64,000 nt of DNA from Bacteroidota bacterium (GCA_016718805.1 JADKCP010000005.1:1-64000); one strand, 5' to 3'. Positions 21,770-31,489 are shown, numbered from the stretch's first letter. Translations and numbers: made by a program. Notes: generated by a model not told the origin, from the sequence alone.

Positions 21770-22143
21770 TGAATACAATAGGATATTTTGAAATTCAATC
21801 ATCGAATCCAAACAGAGAAATAGATTTTTACAAAAAAGTATTTGGTTGGAATTTCATAAGAGAGTACAGTGTTCCAATTGAATATTATAGAATAGAAACA
21901 GAAAGCTTATTTGGTGGATTATTACAAAGACCAGTAAAAACACCACCAGCCGAGTTCGGAACAAATGCATTTACATGTTCAATTCAAGTGAGTAATTTTG
22001 ATGAAACTGCAAAAAAAATACTTCAATACGGAGGAAGTATTGCAATGCCAAAATTTTCAATACCGAACAGATGTTATCAAGGCTACTTTTTGGACGCAGA
22101 CTATAATGCATTTGGTATTTTTGAGGTTAACGAAAACGCATAA
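21769..22143 (+). CDS. Glyoxalase/VOC-superfamily protein
   Basis: A 124-residue protein with a single vicinal-oxygen-chelate domain: YFEIQSSNPNREIDFYKKVF, then GWNFIREYSV near the N-terminus and GYFLDADYNAFGIFEVNE at the C-terminus. Members bind metals or act as small-molecule binding proteins; substrate unknown. The ATG overlaps the stop of the serine hydrolase and the gene precedes the DUF4287-like gene by 11 bp, so the three form one operon. Confidence 0.8.
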   Translation: MNTIGYFEIQSSNPNREIDFYKKVFGWNFIREYSVPIEYYRIETESLFGGLLQRPVKTPPAEFGTNAFTCSIQVSNFDETAKKILQYGGSIAMPKFSIPNRCYQGYFLDADYNAFGIFEVNENA

Positions 22144-22154
22144 AACAAAATATT

Positions 22155-22373
22155 ATGTCCTTTCAAGCATACATCGACAATATTAAAGCCAAAACAGGGA
22201 AGACACCTGATGACTTTAAAAAATTAGCAACAGAAAAAGGATTCATCATTGATGGAAAACTTAATCCAGATATAAAAGCTACTGAAATTACAAACTGGCT
22301 TAAAGAGGAATTTGAATTAGGACACGGACACGCAATGGCAATTTTTGCAACTTTAAAAGGGATAAAAAAATAA
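22155..22373 (+). CDS. DUF4287-like small protein
   Basis: A 72-residue protein matching the DUF4287 pattern: MSFQAYIDNIKAKTGKTPDD, then a central WLKEEFELGHGHAMAIFATL segment. The family is small, soluble and of unknown function and is often encoded next to stress or glyoxalase-fold genes. Here it is the last gene of the serine hydrolase / VOC operon. Confidence 0.8.
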   Translation: MSFQAYIDNIKAKTGKTPDDFKKLATEKGFIIDGKLNPDIKATEITNWLKEEFELGHGHAMAIFATLKGIKK

Positions 22374-22559
22374 AGTAAAAAGCAACGAATTGTTATCATG
22401 AGTGGAATTGTAAGACTAACAGAAACTACTAACTGCTAGGAAAACGGAACTTATTCAAAAACCCAACCGATCGTAATCTCAAACCATCAAATTAATAATT
22501 TGATGTTGCTCAATTTAATATTACTGTACTACTTCCCATTAAGGAAAATACTAAACTAT

Positions 22560-22640
22560 TATTTAAGGCAGAAATTTATGTAACTTTATTGCACTTATAA
22601 TCACATTACGACAGTGCTGCGAAAGCCAAAAATAAAATAT
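22560..22640 (+). repeat. Relic 3' half of an attC-like site
   Basis: TTTAAGGCAGAAATTTATGTAACTT-TATTGCA followed by ACGACAGTGCTGCGAAAGCC and AAAAATAAAAT copies the right half of the attC-like sites (compare 3125-3200). The left half is not recognisable. It runs into the coding sequence of the next gene, whose GTG start lies in it. Confidence 0.6.
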
Positions 22641-24641
22641 ATACTACTTATACTAACTCTTTGTTCATGCAGCTTAAATTTGCATGGTCAACAAAGTAAA
22701 GTTGATTCTTTGTTAGTAAAATTAACCCAATCAAAAGATGACATCAGTGAAGTTAATTTATTGAATGAATTATCTTATGAGTATTGGGACATATACCCTA
22801 TTGAAGGTTTAAAATATGCGAAACAAGCTTTAGTGCTTTCAGAAAAATTGAAATCAAAAGTCGGTATAGCAGAATCCTATTCGAATATCAGTAGAAGTTA
22901 TCGACGGCTAACAAATCTTACAAAATCACTTGAGTATGGCTTCAAATCTTTAAACTTATATGAAGAAATTGGCGATAAACATGGTATTGTTCGCAATCTT
23001 ATAAACATTGGGAATATCTACAGAGTTCAAAAAGATTATAAAAAGTCTTTAGAATATCTTCAACAAGCATTAAAATTAAATGAGGAAATAGATGATAAAA
23101 TGTGGACTGCTAGAAATCTTAACAGTATTGGTAATGTGTATAAGGACATGAAAAATTATCCGAAAACACTTGAATATTATAGTCGTTCTCTTAAAGTTAG
23201 TGAAGAGATGAAACACGCAGGTAGAATTGCAAGTGCAATTACAAATCTCGGTTCAGTTCATGGTTTGATGAAAGATTATTCAACAGCATTAGAGTATGAT
23301 TTTAAAGCACTAAGAATGATGAAACAACTTGGTCAAAAAGTTGGAATATCTGAGTGTTACTTGAATATTGGGATGGTATATTTAGATTTAGCCGGCAACT
23401 CGAATAAAATAACAACAACGAATTTTGTTTCAGGAAATAAGAACAATTGGTTGCAAAATGCAAAAATATATTGTGACAGCGCAATTGCTATTGATAAAGA
23501 AATAAACCACTTAGAAGGTTTACAATGGGATTTTAAATTACGCACTGATATCCTTAAACAAATAGGTGATTATAAGAGCACTATTGAAAGTTTCGAATAC
23601 TACATTAGTTTAAAAGATTCAATTTCCAATGGAGAAAGTAGTAGAAGGATTTCACAACTTGAAAATGATCATGAAGAAGATTTAAAACAAAAAGAAATAG
23701 AAATTCAAAAACTACAACTTCAATCTGCTAAGAATGAACGAATTTATTTTATTTTAGGATTAGCATTTGTGATAATTTTTACTGGATTTATCCTTCGGTC
23801 CTTGCGCATAACACGCAGACAAAAACATGTAATTGAAGTTCAGAATAGCGAAACCGAAGAACAAAAAAAAATAATTGAGGAGAAAAACAAAAACATAACT
23901 GATAGCATTACTTATGCAAAAAGAATTCAACAAGCAAAATTGCCGAATAAAGATGAAATTTATTCTTCCTTGCCGAATTGTTTTGTACTATTTAAGCCAA
24001 AAGATATTGTGAGTGGTGATTTTTATTTTTTTCATAAAACAGAACAACATGTATTTATTGCCTCAGCTGATTGTACAGGACATGGAGTACCGGGTGCATT
24101 TATGAGTATGATTGGCTCAGAAATATTAGAAGATGCTGTTTCTCAAAGTTCTGACACATCAAAAATTTTAGAATTACTCAATAAGGGTATTAAAACTTCT
24201 CTGCGCCAGTCAGACAGCAACGAATCCACCCGTGATGGTATGGACATTGCATTGTGCTCAATAGACTCAGTTAACCGAATAGTTAGGTACGCTGGTGCAA
24301 ACAGGCCTATTTGGATTATTCGAGATGGGCATAAAGAAATTGAAGAAATCAAAGCAACAAAAAAAGCAATTGGTGGGTTCACTTCCGATAACCAATATTA
24401 CGACACACACGAAATAAAATTACAACAAGGCGACACTTTTTATATAGCAACAGATGGCTACGCTGACACATTTAGCGCACAAGACAAAAAATTAACGACA
24501 AAAAAGTTTAAAGAAATTCTTCTTGGCATTCAAAACAAATCAATGCAAGACCAAGAATTGTACTTAGATAATTTTATCGAAAATTGGAAAGATAAAGCAG
24601 AACAGATTGACGACATATTAGTGATTGGTGTGCGACTGTGA
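22614..24641 (+). CDS. TPR protein with SpoIIE-type (PP2C) phosphatase domain
   Basis: A 675-residue protein: a signal peptide (about 1-26), a series of tetratricopeptide repeats (about 40-300, such as NLINIGNIYRVQKDYKKSLE), a transmembrane segment (IYFILGLAFVIIFTGFIL, about 379-396), a coiled coil, and a SpoIIE phosphatase domain (about 435-675) with KDIVSGDFYFF, ASADCTGHGVPGAFMS and ATDGYADTF. Such proteins sense signals outside the inner membrane and dephosphorylate anti-sigma-antagonist-type partners. The only start before the signal is GTG 22614, inside relic attC sequence. Confidence 0.88.
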   Translation: MLRKPKIKYILLILTLCSCSLNLHGQQSKVDSLLVKLTQSKDDISEVNLLNELSYEYWDIYPIEGLKYAKQALVLSEKLKSKVGIAESYSNISRSYRRLTNLTKSLEYGFKSLNLYEEIGDKHGIVRNLINIGNIYRVQKDYKKSLEYLQQALKLNEEIDDKMWTARNLNSIGNVYKDMKNYPKTLEYYSRSLKVSEEMKHAGRIASAITNLGSVHGLMKDYSTALEYDFKALRMMKQLGQKVGISECYLNIGMVYLDLAGNSNKITTTNFVSGNKNNWLQNAKIYCDSAIAIDKEINHLEGLQWDFKLRTDILKQIGDYKSTIESFEYYISLKDSISNGESSRRISQLENDHEEDLKQKEIEIQKLQLQSAKNERIYFILGLAFVIIFTGFILRSLRITRRQKHVIEVQNSETEEQKKIIEEKNKNITDSITYAKRIQQAKLPNKDEIYSSLPNCFVLFKPKDIVSGDFYFFHKTEQHVFIASADCTGHGVPGAFMSMIGSEILEDAVSQSSDTSKILELLNKGIKTSLRQSDSNESTRDGMDIALCSIDSVNRIVRYAGANRPIWIIRDGHKEIEEIKATKKAIGGFTSDNQYYDTHEIKLQQGDTFYIATDGYADTFSAQDKKLTTKKFKEILLGIQNKSMQDQELYLDNFIENWKDKAEQIDDILVIGVRL

Positions 24642-24848
24642 AAACTAACCAAGTAACAGAATATAAGCTCAAGTAAAACAGCACTATTTTGATATTAGAG
24701 AATAAGTGAAAATATAAACAAATGTGCAGCTTACTAACTTTGTTGGAAATAAACAGTATAGTGCTCCAAATCCGCCACAATGTAAAGTTGCTAAACATTA
24801 AAAGGCATTTTAAAGACAACCCTAATTGACACTAATTAAATAATAAGT

Positions 24849-25274
24849 ATGACTGGATTTAAAATAACTACCTCTGACAGGCAAGAAATAAGATTCGCAT
24901 TTTACTTAGACAATGCACCTGTGACTTCAAAAGCATTTATTGACATATTACCATTTACTAGGACTTTTCATCATGCTAGAGTTTCCGGACAAGAAATTTG
25001 GATAGACGATGTTCCGCAACTTGACATTATACAAGAAAACGCATCAATATTCACCGAACCTGGCGAAGTAGTATTTGGTCCGTTAAAGCCTGCTAGAACA
25101 AAGACAGCAAACTGTTTTGGTATATATTATGGTGACGGAAAAGGACTTGATGCTTGCAACATTTTCGCAAAGGTAATCGACAGTGACAAACAAAAATTAA
25201 TTGAACTTGGAAATAATATTTGGAAAAATGGGTCACAAATTTTGACAATTTCTTTACTAGACATAACTAGTTGA
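24849..25274 (+). CDS. Cyclophilin-like protein, DUF3830 type
   Basis: A 141-residue beta-rich protein resembling the cyclophilin-like DUF3830 family: FYLDNAPVTSKAFIDILPFT near the N-terminus, GQEIWIDDVP in the middle and the nearly invariant EPGEVVFGPLKP and FGIYYGDGKG. No catalytic function is established for the family. Asp codons are mostly GAC, as in the cassette genes. It stands alone between a phosphatase gene and the waaA gene. Confidence 0.72.
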   Translation: MTGFKITTSDRQEIRFAFYLDNAPVTSKAFIDILPFTRTFHHARVSGQEIWIDDVPQLDIIQENASIFTEPGEVVFGPLKPARTKTANCFGIYYGDGKGLDACNIFAKVIDSDKQKLIELGNNIWKNGSQILTISLLDITS

Positions 25275-25457
25275 CAGATGTTGCAACAACAGGAAGAATA
25301 ACACTCTTTAAAAGTTTCATTTTGTTGAAAAACAATTTTCAATTCTACTCATTGAAAGTTTAATAATTATGAAAAGTAGTTATTGACATTTAGATGGAAT
25401 CTAAAATTGCTAAAGCTCAAGTGTGATAGTTACTTAAAACATATTCTTAGTTTAAAA

Positions 25458-26699
25458 ATGAATAGCTGCTATTCAATTATTCTTTATTTCTATTATTTAA
25501 TTATTCTTTTGTTAAGCCCATTTAATAAGAAAGCTAAACGATGGATAACCGGAAGAAAAAAATGGGAATCAGAACTTGAGAAAAAAATTAAAAAAGGAGA
25601 AAATTGGATTTGGTTTCATTGTTCATCACTAGGCGAATTTGAGGATAGTTGTGAAGTTTTTTTTAAAATACAGACGGAATACCCAACAAATAGAACTATA
25701 CTGACCGTTTTTTCACCCAGTGCATTTGAGGTGCTAAAACAATCAGGTTTGTTCGACATAATATTCTATTTACCATTAGACACTAAAGCAAATGCTAAAG
25801 CATTTATCGAAATTGTAAAACCTCAATTGGTTTTGTTTAGCCGTTCGGAACTGTGGCTAAATATACTTGTTGAGTTACAAGCTAGAAAAATTCCCTTATT
25901 TCTAATTTCTTTAAAGTTGAATAATAAAAGTAATTTCTTAAAATGGCCTTTTAGAAAATTCTATAGAAATTGTTTTAAGACGTTTGATGTTATCTATTGT
26001 CAAAATTTAGAAACACAAAAACTACTCATTGCTTATTTTAATGTTTCCACTACATTAATTACAGGAAATACCCGTTTTGAAAGAATTTACAATCAATCTC
26101 AATCCAAAATAACATTTCCTGATATTGAAAATTTTGTATTAGATAGTTTTGTAATTGTTTATGGGAGCAGCTTACCTAAGGATGAAAAATTTTTCTTAAA
26201 AACTTATGACTCCTTAAAAAAACTAAATTTGAAATGGATTATTGTTCCGCATGAAATTGAAAAATCAATAATTGCAAAGAAACTGAATTCAAGAAACGTT
26301 ATTCATTTTTCAAAAATTAAAGAACTGCATCAATTTCATGATATTTTAATTATCGATTCTGTTGGCATTCTCAAACATATATACCAATATGCACATATCG
26401 CTATAATTGGCGGGGGATTTGATAAAATTGGAATACACAATATTATTGAACCAGCTGTGTATGGTAATCAGATAGCTTTTGGTCCTAACCATAAAAACTA
26501 TGATGAGGCCATTCAATTACTAAATTTAGGAGGTGCCATAATATATAAGAATAATGAGGAATTGAAACGGATAATTCAAAGTAAAGCATTGAATCCAGAG
26601 AATATAGCTTTACGAGAAACTATAAAACTATTTGTGAAATCCAATACAATGAACAGCTTTAAAATAGTAGAGTCAATTCGTGCTAAATTGATTAAGTAA
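25458..26699 (+). CDS. waaA: Kdo transferase (3-deoxy-D-manno-octulosonic acid transferase)
   Basis: The frame is open further upstream, but the ATG at 25458 gives the usual N-terminal anchor (IILYFYYLIILLLSPFNKKA) and KRWITGRKKWE, so I use it (413 residues). The GlycosylTransferase-N domain begins WIWFHCSSLGEFEDS, where Glu is the family's conserved acceptor-site base, and the second half holds YGSSLPKDEKFF and the NHKNYDEA loop near the C-terminus. WaaA adds Kdo to lipid IVA at the inner membrane. Cells normally have one copy elsewhere in lipid A loci; here it sits in accessory DNA. It overlaps the convergent gene by 8 bp. Confidence 0.85.
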   Translation: MNSCYSIILYFYYLIILLLSPFNKKAKRWITGRKKWESELEKKIKKGENWIWFHCSSLGEFEDSCEVFFKIQTEYPTNRTILTVFSPSAFEVLKQSGLFDIIFYLPLDTKANAKAFIEIVKPQLVLFSRSELWLNILVELQARKIPLFLISLKLNNKSNFLKWPFRKFYRNCFKTFDVIYCQNLETQKLLIAYFNVSTTLITGNTRFERIYNQSQSKITFPDIENFVLDSFVIVYGSSLPKDEKFFLKTYDSLKKLNLKWIIVPHEIEKSIIAKKLNSRNVIHFSKIKELHQFHDILIIDSVGILKHIYQYAHIAIIGGGFDKIGIHNIIEPAVYGNQIAFGPNHKNYDEAIQLLNLGGAIIYKNNEELKRIIQSKALNPENIALRETIKLFVKSNTMNSFKIVESIRAKLIK

Positions 26700-27378
26700 G
26701 AAAGTGAAAAATAGATTTATTTTTTTGAATTAACTCTGCTAACAAAAAATCTTCTTCGTAATCAATATCTATTCCTTCAATTGACGACATTTTGAATAAC
26801 TGTGGTTTAAGTCCAACTCTATTATTTTGAGCTTGCTTAAACGAAGTTCTACTGAACAAAAATAAATTTGAGTTTTCGATATTAATTACTGGTAAATGTT
26901 GTGTCTGCAATAACTTTTCAAAGCTGTGATTAATTGGCATCCCATTAAAGTCATACCCTCTCTTCTGTATACTTTCAACACTAAAAAGTGAATCGAAAAT
27001 ACTTAGTTTTTCAAAGTATGTGTCTATAGAATTCACAATTGTTTTTGCTGTAATCAATGGATTTGTAACATGAGTTTGCAGAAAGTGTTCTCCGTCAATT
27101 TTTGTTAAATCATACTCAATAATGGAATTCATGGTAACATCATTTCCTATCAAACTTAGGGGTCTATCTATTATAATAGCTTTAGAATATCTGTTTAAAC
27201 AATTGCTTGAAATAATATTGGAATCGGTATTAATTACAATCTTTTCAATCAATGGAATTTTTTGTAAGGTGTCTAATACAACTTGATACAGTGGTTGACC
27301 GCAAAAATTCATAAAATTTTTACCCTTTAGCCTTTCAGAATCGCTTTTTATTGGAACAATTGCTTTAATCATAATCAA
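26692..27378 (-). CDS. CMP-sugar synthetase-like cytidylyltransferase (NeuA/KdsB superfamily)
   Basis: A 228-residue protein with the nucleotidyltransferase start IKAIVPIKSDSERLKGKNFM (sugar-nucleotide binding loop with R and K), VVLDTLQKIP, VINTDSN and DGEHFLQTHVTNPLIT, as in CTP:acylneuraminate and KDO cytidylyltransferases. It makes a CMP-activated nine- or eight-carbon acid sugar. It is convergent to waaA with an 8-bp overlap, suggesting that the pair handles an acid sugar of the envelope. Which sugar cannot be decided here. Two nearby ATGs (27378, 27372) are possible starts. Confidence 0.75.
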   Translation of the reverse strand: MIMIKAIVPIKSDSERLKGKNFMNFCGQPLYQVVLDTLQKIPLIEKIVINTDSNIISSNCLNRYSKAIIIDRPLSLIGNDVTMNSIIEYDLTKIDGEHFLQTHVTNPLITAKTIVNSIDTYFEKLSIFDSLFSVESIQKRGYDFNGMPINHSFEKLLQTQHLPVINIENSNLFLFSRTSFKQAQNNRVGLKPQLFKMSSIEGIDIDYEEDFLLAELIQKNKSIFHFLT

Positions 27379-27672
27379 TTATTATCTGTATTCAAATATA
27401 AATAAATGTGCTGCATTTACTAGTACCAGACTGTTGCAGGTTGAGTTAAAATAATCGCAAATCGAATTTATTTCCTACTTCTCACTATTGTAATTTGATC
27501 TACTTTGCAAACTAATATTTGTCACTTTAAAAAGCAGTTGTAGCTATTGGCAGTTGATGTTTAAAATACCATTTAACTATTTCAACAAACTGAGAATTGT
27601 AAGTTTTGTAAACAATGCTAATTTTAAACATTTGGGCGCTAACAATACAAGCATGAAAAACTCGTTAGAAAT
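27379..27672. other. Intergenic stretch, no gene
   Basis: AT-rich DNA of about 290 bp with no plausible gene on either strand. It contains CGCTAACAATACAAGC followed by AAAACTCGTTAGAAAT near 27640-27670, faintly reminiscent of attC boundary sequences in the wrong spacing. I see no convincing feature. Confidence 0.4.
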
Positions 27673-28980
27673 ATGGAAATTAAACTTATGAAACTAATGA
27701 GAAAAATGAAATATATACTGGCTATACTAACGGTATTATTGATGCTTACTTCTCTTAATGTACATTCCTGTAGCACTTACAAAATAACCGTAGGTGATAA
27801 AACCATCTATGGAATGAATTACGACACTTGGTTTAGCCAACCACGAATTTGGTTTGAGACACAGGGTTATGGTGCAGTATTTACAGGTGCAAATTATCAG
27901 GGAGGAAATGACCTTACACCACAATCAGGGATGAATGAATATGGACTTTCATTTGGTACACTTGCAACACCAACACCCAACAAGGTAAAATCATTTGACA
28001 ATAAAAAAACAATTCAAAGCAGGTCAAACTACTTAAAAGATATTTTACATTCTTGCAAAAGTGTGGAAGAAGTAAAAACTTTTATTGAAGAATACGACCA
28101 CAGCACATTGTCCAATGACGTATTTATATATACCGACAAAACAGGGAAATATCTAATTGTGGAACCTTACGAATTAATTCTTGGATCGGATGACAAGTAT
28201 GTACTAGCTAACTTCTGCCCTTCAACTATTAGTGACTTTAGTAGTATTAAGCAACAGCGATATGTAAACGGTGCTGCTTTCTTGAAAAACAAAATTGACA
28301 CCTCACTTGCATTTTGCACAGCACTTTCAGACACGATGCATGTTTGCCGAAATAAAATTGGTGACGGAACTTTACTAACATCTATTTGGGACTTGCGAGA
28401 TGGTATCGTTCATTTATACTTTTATCATGATTATAAACACAGTGTTCAATTTAACTTAAAGAAAGAGTTGTCCAAAGGTAATCACTCCTATGAAATTGCC
28501 TCCTTGTTTCCTGCGAATAGTGAATATCAAAAATTAATTGATTTTCAAACACCATTGAACAATAACATAATTGACTTGTTTCTACGCATTTCTCTAGCAC
28601 TGTTTGCTTTTTCATTTTTTTACTTTCTTATCAGTTATTTTAGAAATTTAAACACAGAATTTTCAAACTATAAATTGTTACTTGCCATATTGAGTATTTG
28701 TTTAGCCTATTATATGTTTGCCTTAGCAACAGAAATGGGGATTTACTTTTTTCCTTCTCCCTACAAAAATTATAAATTCGGATTGATTGATATAGCCTCT
28801 TATCTTCCATTCTTATTATCATTACTGATTATTCCATTGTTAATAATCAACCTAAAAATCCTTAAATCGAAAACCTGGAAGACATTTTCAAGTTTACTTT
28901 TTACAGTAAACAATATAACCTACCTAATTTTAATTACACTATTTACCTATTGGGGTTTTTATAATATATTAAACCAATAA
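27673..28980 (+). CDS. Linear amide C-N hydrolase (choloylglycine hydrolase/Ntn type) with membrane domain
   Basis: A 435-residue protein. After a signal segment the mature protein would start at Cys33 (NVHSC-STYKITVGDKTIYGM), the N-terminal nucleophile of Ntn hydrolases; NYDTWFSQPR and GMNEYGLSFG follow as in carcinine/choloylglycine hydrolase relatives. Residues about 300-435 form four transmembrane segments, an unusual addition. Substrate is unknown: any linear amide, such as N-acyl amino acids. ATGs at 27673, 27688, 27697 and 27706 are all possible starts; the last gives the shortest signal peptide. Confidence 0.75.
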   Translation: MEIKLMKLMRKMKYILAILTVLLMLTSLNVHSCSTYKITVGDKTIYGMNYDTWFSQPRIWFETQGYGAVFTGANYQGGNDLTPQSGMNEYGLSFGTLATPTPNKVKSFDNKKTIQSRSNYLKDILHSCKSVEEVKTFIEEYDHSTLSNDVFIYTDKTGKYLIVEPYELILGSDDKYVLANFCPSTISDFSSIKQQRYVNGAAFLKNKIDTSLAFCTALSDTMHVCRNKIGDGTLLTSIWDLRDGIVHLYFYHDYKHSVQFNLKKELSKGNHSYEIASLFPANSEYQKLIDFQTPLNNNIIDLFLRISLALFAFSFFYFLISYFRNLNTEFSNYKLLLAILSICLAYYMFALATEMGIYFFPSPYKNYKFGLIDIASYLPFLLSLLIIPLLIINLKILKSKTWKTFSSLLFTVNNITYLILITLFTYWGFYNILNQ

Positions 28981-29171
28981 TGAAAAGCACTAATTTGAAA
29001 AGTCTTACATTTAGTCTAATGTATATAATGGATTGGCAATAGCGGGATTTTCGAATTCAATTGATTTTAAGTTGGCTAAGCAATCGTTAGCTTTTCAAAT
29101 CAAGTTTTACTGTAAAAGTCAAACTTTCGAGTTGCATTAAAATTTAGTACTAACAACAAAAAAGCAGTCGC

Positions 29172-29723
29172 ATGACAAATCATAGGAGTACTTTTACTCA
29201 ATTGATATTAATCTCACTTCTTTTCACGTTAAATCTTTTTGCACAAAATTCAGAAATTAAACAGCATGAGAATTCCGGTTTGAAAATGAATTTCCCAAGT
29301 ATTTATTTTAAACCATATTCCACCGACTACGCTGCTATGCCTTATCAAGTGAACAAATGTTTTGAATACATTGCGGTCAACTTTAAGAGTAATGTGAATA
29401 GTCTTGTTATTTGGCGCGACAGTAGTGAGTCAGAGAAGTTAACTAACGAACGGATTAAGAAACTGAACAAAGAATTAAGGAGGTTTACTCACACTAAAAA
29501 AATTGAAATCCATTCAATGGGAAATCAACAGAAAATATCAAGACAGACAATTAATTCGGTTTCTGACACTTTAACAATTAACTATTTACAAAGTTTGAAT
29601 GCTGTCTTCGACATGTCTAAAACTCGAATACCGAATCTTACTAAAAAGAAAATTCGCCCACATTTGGTATGGACAGGTTGGAAACATGGATTTCATTGGA
29701 GTACACCTAAGGTGAACGTATAA
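29172..29723 (+). CDS. Secreted protein of unknown function
   Basis: A 183-residue protein with a signal peptide (about residues 1-24, ILISLLFTLNLFAQ). The mature part is basic and shows no family that I recognise; it has a conserved-looking end (RPHLVWTGWKHGFHWSTPKV). It is alone between two intergenic stretches. Codon use, with GAC common, suggests the same origin as the cassette genes. Function unknown. Confidence 0.65.
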   Translation: MTNHRSTFTQLILISLLFTLNLFAQNSEIKQHENSGLKMNFPSIYFKPYSTDYAAMPYQVNKCFEYIAVNFKSNVNSLVIWRDSSESEKLTNERIKKLNKELRRFTHTKKIEIHSMGNQQKISRQTINSVSDTLTINYLQSLNAVFDMSKTRIPNLTKKKIRPHLVWTGWKHGFHWSTPKVNV

Positions 29724-30025
29724 CTACTTATTGAATAAGAAGTAATTAAACATCGTAGGTAAGACACAAATGCTTAAAAGGTGAAAGCAAAGTGCATTAT
29801 TTTGCTCAGAAACTAGAATTCCTATATGATTACTATCCTCTGACTTCTTGAATGAAAAATAAAACTTAATAACTTAAGTTATGGAAGTCTCAAAGTATTT
29901 TGTGCTACATTAGTATACTATTTTTAACTATAATAATGTTCTTCGAATACCTGAAATAATACAAAACGCTTAAAGGCAAACCATAAACATAAATTTTGAT
30001 AACCCGATTGATGCAGATAAAAAAA
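29724..30025. other. Intergenic stretch with possible attC debris
   Basis: About 300 bp without a gene. It includes GCAAAGTGCATTATTTTGC and, later, ATGAAAAATAAAACTTAAT, loosely similar in order to parts of an attC-like site, but boundaries and inner palindromes are missing. No promoter is obvious ahead of the next gene. Confidence 0.35.
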
Positions 30026-31291
30026 ATGACAGGAAAAATAATTATTTTCTTGTTGCTCCTACCTGTACTTTGTTTTTCGCAGTCTAATATTTCAAATGAG
30101 AATAGTAGATTCTCATTATCTCTTAGCGCTGGTTTAAATGTATCAAAATTTAGAAAAGACAGTTTAATTTTTAACTATGGAACAAAACCATTTATTGGTA
30201 CTTCTTGGTCAGTTGGAATATCGCAACGTTTCGGTATAAAAGGCGATGTTGTGTATTCGAAAAGAGGATCAAATGCAGTAAACTCAGGTAAAAAAATTGA
30301 AAATCAATACATAGATTTAACCTTGTGTCCACGATTTAACGTTACCCCTGATTTTCATTTACACGCAGGATTAGCATTTTCAAATTTGCTCAAATCAAAC
30401 GAAATTATCAACAATGGCAGTCATTTCAATGGGATTGAAAGAAAAGAAATTCAAGGTTATACATCTGAATTAAATGTCATTACAGGTGCAGAGTTGAACT
30501 TACATAAAAATCTTACCATATTCCTTAACTACACCATCCCCACGAATAAATTAAATACCTCAAATTATCAAATAGGAGTTAACCTTAAGCTTACTGATAG
30601 AATTAAAAAAGAACCAAGTTTTAGAAGAAAAAGAATTAATGCTTCTCGTAATCAAATAAATCAATTGAAAAAAAGTGTTTTATTAGTCAGACTTAAAACT
30701 TCTGAAAACGCTATTAATGCACTAATAAATGAAGGACAAGGTGATAAAGCGCTCAAATTGAAATTGAAACAAGAAGAAGCAAACAAGAAAATAGTAAGTG
30801 CTTTTACTAAAAACTTTACATTCTGTGAAGTGCGCTATTTCTTTAGCAGTAATTCAGAGAAGGTTAAACAAAAACAATTTGACAGTGTTTTTTTGAATGA
30901 CAGCTTACAAGTTGATAATTCAATAAAACTAGACACAAACAGAACTTTTTTTATTGCTGAATTTGGCTTTCTTGAGCAGGACACGAATAAAATATTCTCT
31001 CATTATTCATACGAACCTTCCCAGAATGGAGGTTTGGAGAAAGTTGCAAACTACTATTCAACAACTTCAGATAATGACTTTTATGTTTTGAGAATCCTTG
31101 ACAAAAATTTTGTTCAGTTAAGTAAACCATTCCCCTTTTATACAAGAGCAATTTATAAAACAATGAGTGAGCAACCGGAACAGTTCATGTTTATACATCC
31201 TCTTTATTTAGTTTTTTTGACTTGGACATACGATGACACTGTTTTAAGAATGAACAAAAAACTTGAAAGATTCCATGGTCGTAATATGTAA
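30026..31291 (+). CDS. Outer-membrane-barrel-like protein with extra C-terminal domain
   Basis: The ATG at 30026 opens a signal peptide (MTGKIIIFLLLLPVLCFSQ); 421 residues. Residues about 25-195 resemble a PorT-type outer-membrane beta-barrel (FSLSLSAGLNVSKFRKD, VSFN-like strands, VGVNLKLTDRI). A helical segment follows (NQIKQLKKSVLLVRLKTSEN and KALKLKLKQEEANKK), then a globular end without known motifs. It may be an envelope protein with a periplasmic or surface partner domain. ATGs 30011 and 30026 are both possible. Confidence 0.65.
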   Translation: MTGKIIIFLLLLPVLCFSQSNISNENSRFSLSLSAGLNVSKFRKDSLIFNYGTKPFIGTSWSVGISQRFGIKGDVVYSKRGSNAVNSGKKIENQYIDLTLCPRFNVTPDFHLHAGLAFSNLLKSNEIINNGSHFNGIERKEIQGYTSELNVITGAELNLHKNLTIFLNYTIPTNKLNTSNYQIGVNLKLTDRIKKEPSFRRKRINASRNQINQLKKSVLLVRLKTSENAINALINEGQGDKALKLKLKQEEANKKIVSAFTKNFTFCEVRYFFSSNSEKVKQKQFDSVFLNDSLQVDNSIKLDTNRTFFIAEFGFLEQDTNKIFSHYSYEPSQNGGLEKVANYYSTTSDNDFYVLRILDKNFVQLSKPFPFYTRAIYKTMSEQPEQFMFIHPLYLVFLTWTYDDTVLRMNKKLERFHGRNM

Positions 31292-31489
31292 AAATTTCTG
31301 CTAACCTTATCTATACCTAATTACCAAGAACACCTTAATAGAATTAACAAATCCAAGAAGAAAATTTACAGCATATTAGTGTGGCGTTGTTACCAAAAGT
31401 ATAATCTGTTAAACAGCGCATAAAAAGTGTAAATTATAGTACCCACAAAAAGCTCAATCATTAAAAAATTAAAAAAAACGAATTTTTAT

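Noticed and set aside
27640..27672. attC boundary-like CGCTAAC and GTTAGAA near the amidase start
   Set aside because: The two are about 25 bp apart with no arms between. Chance similarity in AT-rich DNA.
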